Positions 55,413-64,000 of a stretch of 64,000 bases of DNA are shown in pieces. Each line of letters opens with the position of its first letter. The stretch's first letter is position 1. The DNA comes from Stomoxys calcitrans (Eukaryota > Arthropoda > Insecta > Diptera > Muscidae), in the NCBI RefSeq assembly GCF_963082655.1, contig NC_081553.1:64294392-64358391 (forward strand), written 5' to 3'. The notes under the pieces are model-generated. The model did no database searches and had not been told where the DNA came from. It saw nothing but the letters and a program-made list of their open reading frames with translations. Position numbers and translations under genes: made by a program.

Positions 55413-57240
55413 TTAGCCTCGCTTTCTAAGTCCACCAGGCTCACAAGATTCGTTAGATCTTGCCATGATGAGCTTCCGTACGCATCCAGGGGCAGGTGAG
55501 AAAGCTGTGGAACCACTCTTCCTCAGGACACTGGGCATTTGTGGTGTGGACGATTCCTCCTTAAATGCTTCACTAGCTGCTGCTTTTAAAGTACTTTTTG
55601 AGCTCCGTGCTTCCCCGCTGGCGCACACCTCGAGCCCAGTCCAATCGGAGGACCCACCCACACAGGGCTTGTCGGGTCCCGTTTCGATGCCATCCCCTCC
55701 TGTCTCGATTGTGAAAGAAGATTTTTCAGTCTCTTGCAGTCCGCCAGACTTTAGCGATGTGGTCGATAGTTCCTCAGGCAAGTGTTCAGCAACATCTGCT
55801 GAGCCATCTCCTGATTCCATAACCCCACCGCTTCTATAGACTTTCAGCGTCCACTTGTTGAATCCGTAGGATACAAACCCTTCAGACTTGTTGAGGTCTG
55901 CGAGATAGCCGGAGTTCGAATACTGCATGTCTCCGGTCACCATCAGCCTCATCCAATCTATCCTCCAGCCGTTAGTTGAAAGATTGGGACTACATTCCTT
56001 TAGTATTCCAAGTATTGATTCAGGATCTGTGGGAATCATTGGTATCCATGCATGCGCTATTGATCGAGAAGGAATATCTTCCTTCTTGACTAAATCTAGT
56101 GCAGCACCTGGCCAGATCTCACGGCAATTAGCCTGAATCGGCCTCGATAACAGCCTGCATCGTCGCAAACTGGAGAAGACCTAGGAAATTCCGCTAGGAC
56201 ATCGGAGTATACTGATGACAGTCCATTCAGACTTGTTGTGGTCTTCGAGAAAGCCGGAGTTCGAATACTGCATGTCTCCGGTTACCATCAGCCTCATCCA
56301 ATCTATCCTCCAGTCGTTAGTTGAAAGATTGGGATTACATTCCTTTAGTCTTCCAAGTATCGATTCAGGATCTAAGGGAATCCTTGGTATCCAAGCATGC
56401 GCTATTGGTCGAGAAGGAATATCTTCCTTCTTGACTAAATCTAGTGCAGCACTTGGCCAGATCTCACGGCAATTAGCCTAAATCGGCCTCGATAACAGCC
56501 TGCATCGTCACAAACTGAAGAAGACCTAGGAAATTCCGCAAGGACATCGGAGTATACTGATGACAGTCCATTGACTATGCCACTCCAATTATTCCCAGGT
56601 ATGCAGCCCTGTTTTTCTCCCTTGTCGACAACTGCCATTACTAAACTGTTCCTAGCGATATTAGCAATGTCGTCCTAGTTCTTTTAGGCATTGGATGCCC
56701 TCCAGGTGATTGCAGCCTTTTGGCTGACTGCGGTACAGCTTCCGAATCTGGACGTGTTGTCTTTGGGGTAGCCTGTGCAGCAAATTCCAGAGCCTAAATC
56801 AGGGAGTCTCTCTCCCCATTAGTTAGAGTCATTCGCACCAAGCCTCTCAATAAACCTGAGAGCGATGCGTCTTCTATTATTCCAACCTCTTAAAGGTCAT
56901 GTTGGCTTGTCGGGGAAGGCCGATGGACTAGGCAAATTATGGGCATGCGAAGAAAAAATAGGTTCGGCCTTGACACTCAGGTGTCTTCTGCAAAAGCCCC
57001 TGCCCACCAGTCGCCTGTCGGCTGGTGGAGCCTGGAGCAGCCGCTCCACCAATCGAGGTTTCAGTAGCAGACAACATGCTACGGCCTGATACCACCACCG
57101 CAGCTTTTGGGTCTTTGGAGTCCATTTTAAGCCTACTCCCGGGCTCTAAATCTGATGCTCTACTGGAAACAGACGCAGACCATCAACCGCCTTATGGATA
57201 CCTCTATCGCAGCTATCCTTGAGTGACTTAAATTTTTCAT
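55413..57240 (-). pseudogene. LOA/I-type LINE ORF1 with 345-bp tandem duplication
   Basis: The minus-strand N-terminus MDSKDPKAAVVVSGRSMLSA lies at 57125. The C-terminal part (56168-55413) includes PESILGILKECSPNLSTNGW, MQYSNSGYLADLNKSEGFVS and YGFNKWTLKVYRSGG. This type of ORF1 tail is common in dipteran LINEs. The block 55881-56225 is repeated at 56226-56572, with stops in both. Stops and frameshifts also break the middle. The copy reads into ORF2 at 55380 on the same strand, so this is one element. Confidence 0.65.
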
Positions 57241-57339
57241 CCAAAAATAATGACCTATTACGAATTACAGGAAAATTCTTGCGGAGTGAAATAACAAAAT
57301 GTCCGCTACACTCAACGGTTCAAACAAGAATACTGGTGG

Positions 57340-57835
57340 GGATACTACCCGTGCTTTGAAGCATGGGTAGTTCCGAGAGCATGGGTAGTTGCGAGAGCAT
57401 GGGTAGTTGCGAGAGCATGGGTAGTTGCGAGAGCATGAGTAGTTGCGAGAACATGGGTAGTTGCGAGAGCATGGGTAGTTCCGAGAGCATGAGTAGTTGC
57501 GAGAGCATGGGTAGTTACGAGAGCCGATGAGGTAGTACTTGGAGTGTTTGAAAGAAAACTTCTTCGTAAAATATATTGCGTTAATGGAGAATATAGGCGT
57601 CGTATGAACCACGAGCAGTATGAGCTGTATGGCGATGTCAGAAAGGATGAAGAAGCCCCAGCAAAGAAGTTTTGTGAAGGCGATCACGGTGGTACACGCA
57701 AACCGGGACTCGAGCCAAGAGCCCGATAGGAAGATCAAGTGGTGGGAGACACTTTGAAACTTGGTGTCAAAGAATAGATGGAGGGCAGAAGAAGCTCTTG
57801 GAACGCTATTCTGCGTTCGGCTAGTGGAACATTAT
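57340..57835 (+). pseudogene. RTE-clade LINE, 3' end with internal minisatellite
   Basis: It starts with GATACTACCCGTGCT (the LPVL of TLILPVLLYGSEAW in the copy at 10425), passes through the 18-bp repeat, then DEVVLGVFERKLLRKIY, VNGEYRRRMNHEQYELYGD and KKFCEGDHGGTRKPG. It ends near 57835 after GGAACGCTATTCTGCG. It could be the far side of the RTE copy that begins at 52130, with the middle lost and LINE copies inserted. That link is inference. Confidence 0.72.
57361..57522 (+). repeat. 18-bp minisatellite, nine units, in RTE frame
   Basis: Nine tandem units of GCATGGGTAGTTGCGAGA with few substitutions. In the RTE frame each unit encodes AWVVAR (variants AWVVPR, AWVVTR and Met-containing forms do not break the frame, except where TGG became TGA). 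The array lies where other copies have a single EAWVLVKADE. Confidence 0.92.
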
Positions 57836-57868
57836 TTCATTAGGATAGCTCTTTCCTGATTCGAACTA

Positions 57869-58042
57869 TTAGGTTGCCCAAAAAGTAATTGCGGATTTTT
57901 CATATAGTCGGCGCTGTTACTTTTAGCTTGCTTAAAAAAAAAGTGTAAAAAAAGTATATCTGATTAAAGTTCATTCTAAGTTTTATTAAAAATTTATTTA
58001 CTTTCTTTTAAAAAATCCGCAATTACTTTTTGGGCAACCCAA
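57869..58042 (-). mobile_element. mariner-type MITE, copy 5 (shortened)
   Basis: TA at 57867-57868 and 58043-58044, with TTAGGTTGCCCAAAAAGTAA at the left end. About 60 bp near the left inner side (the GACAAATTTTTTCACAGCTT block) are missing. Confidence 0.92.
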
Positions 58043-59035
58043 TAGAATTTTTGTAAGACAGATCTGTTTTCCTTTTTTTCTACCTATTCGTGGGTATTTT
58101 TCTACCCATAATGGGTTTAAGAAAAAAGGAAATTCATGTACAATTTCGTTAAATTTATTTGGTATTCGAATTATCCACATTTATTCTTGAATACCGACAT
58201 TGGCATTAAAAAGTTACTTTGATCTCAAGTGATAATAAAGTTCAGAGAATATTTTTGCCAAATATTTGTTAATTTTTTTTGCAAATTCTTCAACTTATCG
58301 TTGAATAATTTTGCCTTAGTTTAATTTTCGTCCTGAATCTGCGAGTGTTAGTTATTTAAGTTGAATTCACTTTAAAGTTTCTCATATCTAATGGAATGTT
58401 AAAAACCAGACAAATTCCAGATCTTTCAAATGTTCACACAAACGAACAGGTACCTCGCCGTTCCCAATCATCATCAGTCAAACGCCAGCACATTATGTGC
58501 AATGCCAAAAAAAGTGAATTTTTGTTTGAATCGAGCAGGATGACGACGGCGTTTGCTTTCTTTATCGCCGTCATTTACCTTTTACGCATTTGTTGCAATA
58601 ACCGGATAATGTGGGCGGAGTTGTTTTCTAGATAATGACACAAAGGCACAGTTGAAATAAAGGATGTCCAACAATAACAACAGGACCAAACACAACACAG
58701 AATAAAACAACTATACAAATAAACAAACAAACAAACAAACAACAAAAAACATATGAAGATACCAGGCGATACAAGTCAAGCAGGGTCTTCATCATTAACA
58801 AACAAAGACACACACAAACATGGAGTACTTCATGCTGCATTTGTAGCCTCCGAATGGGTGCCTGCCTGCTTTGTGGCTTCAATGATTGAACCAGACAACA
58901 TTTCCATCATCCTTAGCCAGGCGAAGCAAACGCAGCATCGGCAGTATCAGTTGCAAACAGTGATGTCTACTTAGGTGTGTAAAAGCAAATTTCGTGCATT
59001 TTCCTTAAACACAAATTTTCATCAAAATTCTAATA
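58043..59035. other. non-repetitive DNA with an unsupported small ORF
   Basis: Plus-strand frame 58753-58974 (MKIPGDTSQAGSSSLTNKD ... WVPACFVASMIEPDNISI) has ordinary composition. A GTTT/CAAA-rich patch lies at 58715-58745. No domain, no partner exon and no repeat was recognised. Confidence 0.35.
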
Positions 59036-59128
59036 AAAACCAGTAAGGAAAGGTTAAAGTCTAGCGGAGCTGACTATATAATACCCACCACCTACTCTAC
59101 AATTACAAATTCGGCTAATAGATCTATC
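59036..59128 (-). mobile_element. DINE family 3, left-end fragment
   Basis: AAACCAGTAAGGAAAGGTTA, a decayed hairpin and TATATAATACCCACCACC match the left end at 31859. The element is cut within 100 bp, next to the Helitron start. Confidence 0.6.
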
Positions 59129-59131
59129 ACT

Positions 59132-62100
59132 TTCTATCTATCTATATATAAATGAATTTGTGTTTGTTTGTTTGTTTGTATGTTTGTTTGTTTGTTCATT
59201 TGTGGGTTTGCAAATTAGTTTGTTCCGTATACACTCAAAAACGGCTGAACCGATTTCTTTGAAATTTTCACAGATGGTAGGGAATGGTGCGGAAGGTGCA
59301 ACAGCATAAATAATTTTCTGATATCTCCAGGGGGACGGACCCTCCCCCTAACCCCTAAAGTATCACCCAAAAATAAAGATTGACCGATTGGGACAATATG
59401 GGACTTAAATGAAAGGTATTCAAGAGTAAAGTAAAAATTCCATATTAAAAATTGGGTCCAAGTAATTGGAGGGCCGCCCCGAGCCCAAAAACCCCCAAAA
59501 TAGGTTTATATGACAAAATGGGAATCGAATGACAGATATTCGGTCGTAGATTACGAATATGGTCCGGTAGGAGCAAAAGGCTATATAATTTTTTGATATC
59601 GCAAGGGGGCGGACCCTCCCCCTTACCCCAAAAGTAGCACCCAAAAATAAAAGTGAACCGATAGGTACAATATGGGACTTAAATAAAAAGTATTCAAGAG
59701 TAGAGTACGATTTCAAAATTAAAAATTTAGTCCAAGTAATTGGGGGGCCGCCCCGACCCCAAAACCCCCCGAAATAGGTTTATTGGACGATAATGACAAT
59801 ATGGGTTTCGAATGAAAGTTATTCGCGAGCATATTACGAATGTTGTCAGGAAGGAGGTATAGGCTATATAATTTGTTGATATTGGAAAGGGGGCGGGCCC
59901 TCCCCCGTTACCCCAAAAACGCCACCCAAAATCAAAAGTGGACCGATAGGTACAATATGGGTATCAAATGAAAGATATTGGAGAGTAGAATACGAATATG
60001 GTATTATAACTTGGATTGAAGTATCCAAGGGGTCGCCCAACCCCAACAACTGCTCCAAACAGACATATTGGACGAACAAATCAATATAGGACTCAAATGA
60101 AAGGTATTCGGGAGTAAACTATGAATATGACATCAAAAATGAGCTCCAAGTAATGGATGTTCGCCCAATCCCCGATAAGCCCCCCCAAACGGGAATATTA
60201 ATCGATCATAGCTTGATGAAATTCAAATGAGAGGCATTTGAGAGCAGATTACGAATATGACATTAAACCTTGTGTCTAAGAAGATAGGTGGTATTTTACC
60301 TCCTAAAATCCCCTTCAATAGGTTATTTGACACATTAAAACAATGGGGAATCAAGTGATAGATTTTTTTCACTAGAGTGTGTCATTCAAATATTTGCTCC
60401 AGTAACGGATGTAGTGTGGCGCACAACCCAATCATTACGAAATTGACTTCCATTTTTGAGACCAAGTCTCTGGGGATCCATCACACCCTTAAACAGGACT
60501 TTTACTTATTGGGGTTTAAAAAAAAAGCTATTTAAGAGTAGAAAAATCCACAGGAAAATTGGAATACATTTTCAACTGAAAGTAGGCAGAAATTTGTATA
60601 AAATTTTGGGGTTAATACCCTGGGGGGATGCCCTATCCCAAAACCCTCCCGAACGGACATGTTTACCGATTGGGACAATATGGGTATCAAATGAAAGGTA
60701 TTTAAGAGAAGTGTATGAACTTGACTTTAAAATGTCACCATAGGTGTCGGGGGGTCCCCCACCTCCAAAAACACCACCCAACAGAATACTTTTATAGTTT
60801 TGGTAAAGTAGCGTAAACATCATACAAATGTATTTATTGGTGCCTGAGGGGTCTCCCCATCCCCAAAACGCCCCAGCAGGACACATATATACCGATTGGG
60901 ACAATATGGATATCAAATGAAAGGTGCTTGGAAATTGAGTACACATCTGTTACAAGAATTTGGTCCAAGGTGTCTACGGGGCCTCTCCCACCACAAAAAC
61001 CCCAGAATGGGTATGAATGTCTAACGTCGCAAAGTGGGTATAAAGTGAAAGATCTTTGAGAAAGAGAGACCACGAATCTGAAATTTATATTTGGGACAGA
61101 GTCTGGGACCGGCCCATCCACCTAATATGCTTCAATAAGACGTGTAGTTCGATCGGGATAAAATGGGGATTTAACGAGAGGTCTATGCCAGAAGAGTTCA
61201 AATCTAATGTTGATATTAGAATTCAAGTATCTGGGTCATGTCCTGTCGTTCAGGCGGAAATGTAAGTCTCGACATTAAAAGACTCAAACAAATTGCTTGA
61301 CATTCTGGGGATGAAACAAAATCATACTCTTGCACGATGCTGATATTATTTCTGGGTTCGCCCCCTAATCTCCCTTTAAACCATCCATATTTGCCTACTA
61401 CGACAATAAGGTATTTGATAGTAGAGAACGAATTTGATATCCAATTTTGAGGCCTAGTGTTTGGGGGTAGTCTTACCCCATAAACTCCCCCTAAACCAAT
61501 TGCAATTGCGGCTCAAATGAAATAAATTTGAGAGTAGAGCAGGATGCTCATATTTTTTCAGGGCTAAGTGCGTGGGTGTTTGCCCCACCATGCATGCCGC
61601 TCAAACTGGACATATTTGTGAATTATGGCAAAAAGGGGCTCAAATCTGATACATGTTTTATGGCCAATTTTTTCACATAAATTCCCTCTAAAACACACAC
61701 ATATACCGAATATAGCAATATTTAGCTCAAGAAACAAAGGCTATATAATTTTTTGATATCGGAAGGGGGCGGACCCTCCCCTTACCCCAAAAGTACTACC
61801 CAAAAATAAAAGTGGACCGATCTGGACAATATGGGATTCAAATGAAAGGTATTCAAGAGAAGAGTACTAATTTCGTAATTAAAGTTTGGTCCAAGTACTT
61901 GGGGGGGGGGGGGGGCGCCCCAGCCCCAAGACCCCCCAAAAAAGGTTTTTTGGACAAACATGACAATGTGGGACTCAAATGTAAGGTATTCGGGAGTAGA
62001 TTACGAATATGGTCAAGAAGAAGGAATATGTTTTATGATTTTTTGATATGGGAAGGGGGCGGTCCCCCCGTTACCCCAAAAACACCATCCAAAGCGGATC

Positions 62101-62884
62101 AATATGGCAATATGGGTAATAAAGGAGAGTCCTATACGAATATGGTATTAAAATTTCGGTCTAAGTACCCATCGGGGCGCCCCAAACCCTAGTCAGACAT
62201 ATTGGACGTTAATTTCAATATGGGGCTCAAATAAACGGTTTTCGAGAGTAGATTTCGTATCTGGCATACGATATCGGAAGGGGTCGGACCCTCCTCCTTA
62301 CCCCAAAAGTACTACCCAAAAAGAAAAGTGGACCGATCGGGACAATATGTGATTCAAATGAAAGATATTCAAGAGAAGGGTACGAATTTCGTAATAAAAG
62401 TTGGGTCCAAATACTTGGGGGGCCGTCCCAACCCCAAACCCCCCCAAAATAGTTTTTTTTTGACAAGCATGACAATATGGGACTCAAATGTAAGGTATTC
62501 GGGAGTAGAATACGAATATGATTAAGAAAAAGGAATATGCTTTATGATTTTTTGATATCGAAAGGGGGCGGGCCCTTCCCCGTTACCCCAAAAATACCAC
62601 TCTAAATCACAAGTGGACCGATAAAGACAATATGGATATCAAATGAAAGGTATTTAAAGAGTAGAATACGAATATGGTATTTAAAATCGGGTCCCAGTAC
62701 CCTAACCCCAAATTTTTTACAAGAAGACAAGTTGAACGTCCATATCAATATGTGTCTCAAATGAAAGGCATTCGGGAGCAGATTACGAATCTGGCATACA
62801 AAATCTGGTTAAAGTATAGGGGGTCACCCCATCTCCCAAAAACTCGCCAAATGGGCATATGAACCCATCATGACTATATGGGAC
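59132..62884 (+). mobile_element. Helitron-derived array, no 3' terminator
   Basis: The 5' end has TCTATCTATCTATATATAAA followed by GAATTTGTGTTTGTTTGTTT. A higher-order unit holding GGGGGCGGACCCTCCCCCTT and CAATATGGGACTTAAATGAA recurs at 59341, 59614, 59900, 61774, 62063, 62287 and 62576 (mostly 273-289 bp apart). No GGGTCAGCTAG end occurs before the next Helitron-like start at 62886. No Rep or helicase ORF is present. Confidence 0.72.
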
Positions 62885-62885
62885 A

Positions 62886-64000
62886 CGGTTTGTTTGTTTG
62901 TTCCATAGAAACGGCTGAACAGATTTTCTTGAAACTTTCACAGATGGTGCATAATGACCCCGTGGTAAAAATAGGGTACTACATTATTTGATATCTGAAT
63001 GGGGAGCGGACCCTCCCTCTTACCCTAATTTTCAGAAACGCCAGATCTCAGAGATGGTTGGTGCGATTTAAGCGGAATTTTGTGTGCTCTCATATAGTAC
63101 CCTAAAAATAAAAATTTGGTATCCAAATTTCGGATGGGGTAACTAGGGGGGCTGCCCCACCCTAAAACCTACCAAACATATATTTAGACCAATCACGACA
63201 ATATGGGACTCAAATGAAAGGTATTTGGGATAAGAAAACGAATCTGATATCCAATTGTCGGACCAAGTGCTAGGGGGACCACCCCAAGCCCCAAAACACC
63301 CCTAAATCGGACATATTTACCGACCATGGTAATACGGGACTCAAATGAAAGGTATTTGCGAGTAGAATACGAATCTGAAATCCAAATGTGGGACAACGTT
63401 TCTGGGGGTCCACCCCTTTCCCAAAACACCCCCCAAACAGGACTTATTTACTGATCATAGGAATATGGGGCTTAAATAAAAGGTATTTGAATGTCGAATA
63501 CGAATCTGATATCCAAATATGGGACCAAGTGTTTGGGGGGCCGTCTCTCACCAAAAACATCCCCCAAAGGGGACAATTTGACGACCATAGCAATATGGGG
63601 CTCAAATGAAAGGTCTTCGGGAGTAAAGCACAAATTTGATATCAATATTCGGGAAAAGTGTCGATGGGGCCACCCCACCCCCACAACACCACCCAAATAG
63701 TGAATATTTGCTGACTATTGCAATATGAGGCTCAAATAAGAGGGTTTTTAAAGTGGAACACGAATCCGATAAATATTTTCAAGGCCAACTCACTGAGTGG
63801 CCGCCCATCACACAAAACACCCCCCAAGCCGTTCATGTTTGCCAACTATGGATATATGGGGCTCAAATTAAAGGTATGTGGGAGTAGACCAACATTAGGG
63901 GCCAACTGTCTAGCGGACGTCCCACAACCATAACAACCCCCAAATAGGACGTATTTGCTCACCAAGACAATTTGGGTCTTAAAGAGAGTGCAACTAAATA
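62886..64000 (+). mobile_element. non-autonomous Helitron, runs off window
   Basis: It starts at GGTTTGTTTGTTTGTTCC (5'-shortened) and is collinear with the copies at 33293 and 44625. Units at 63199, 63330, 63461, 63591, 63721 and 63851 are spaced 130-131 bp. The 3' end lies beyond the window. Confidence 0.82.

Noticed and set aside
58753..58974. Small secreted or signalling peptide gene
   Set aside because: No signal peptide, cleavage pattern or splice partner; kept only as an unsupported ORF within the non-repetitive stretch.

Overview
The window is gene-poor eukaryotic DNA that reads as a transposon graveyard from a large dipteran genome, most likely a muscid (house/stable/horn fly type) fly. 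The reasons are abundant INE-1/DINE-1-like elements, RTE, Jockey, R1 and LOA/I-type LINE remnants of dipteran style, two tRNA-derived SINE families, mariner-type MITEs and non-autonomous Helitrons. There is no rRNA, real tRNA, CRISPR, operon or complete host gene. The species call is inference; no search was run.

Layout. 1-6.1 kb: degenerate GGAGTC repeat, SINE-A copies, a DINE fragment, a Jockey 3' end cut by a SINE, and the 5' part of an RTE. 6.4-9.5 kb: mariner-like deletion derivatives, and a DINE that holds a 597-bp foldback mariner derivative. 9.6-12.45 kb: Jockey scrap, a hAT-like element holding SINE-B, the best-preserved RTE reverse transcriptase, a small MITE. 12.5-14.1 kb: mostly single-copy-looking DNA. 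14.4-18.4 kb: Jockey copy interrupted by SINE-B and a mariner derivative, then a DINE piece. 18.4-19.4 kb: non-repetitive DNA with weak exon candidates. 19.4-22.45 kb: R1-clade LINE. 22.7-30.5 kb: SINE-A, DINE arrays, MITEs, RTE scrap, and a 50-bp candidate exon at 24990. 31.4-35.8 kb: a locally repeated single-copy-type segment split by a DINE plus a Helitron. 36.9-40.9 kb: MITE, RTE, SINEs, LINE tail. 42.6-43.4 kb: a ~790-bp 9-bp microsatellite. 43.5-46.7 kb: DINE plus Helitron. 46.7-52.1 kb: sparse, with a LINE endonuclease fragment. 52.1-57.85 kb: RTE pieces flanking serial LOA/I-type LINE insertions. 58-64 kb: MITE, then Helitron-derived repeats to the window end.

The most useful observations concern relationships between elements. 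Three divergent DINE families share the same 152-153 bp internal repeat period. SINE-B ends in a ~70-bp tail homologous to the 3' end of the LOA/I-type LINE in the same window. Several mariner-like copies share one internal deletion. Strand for DINE elements follows the INE-1 orientation (TATACCC hairpin end at left = +); for Helitrons + means the CTAG end is on the right.
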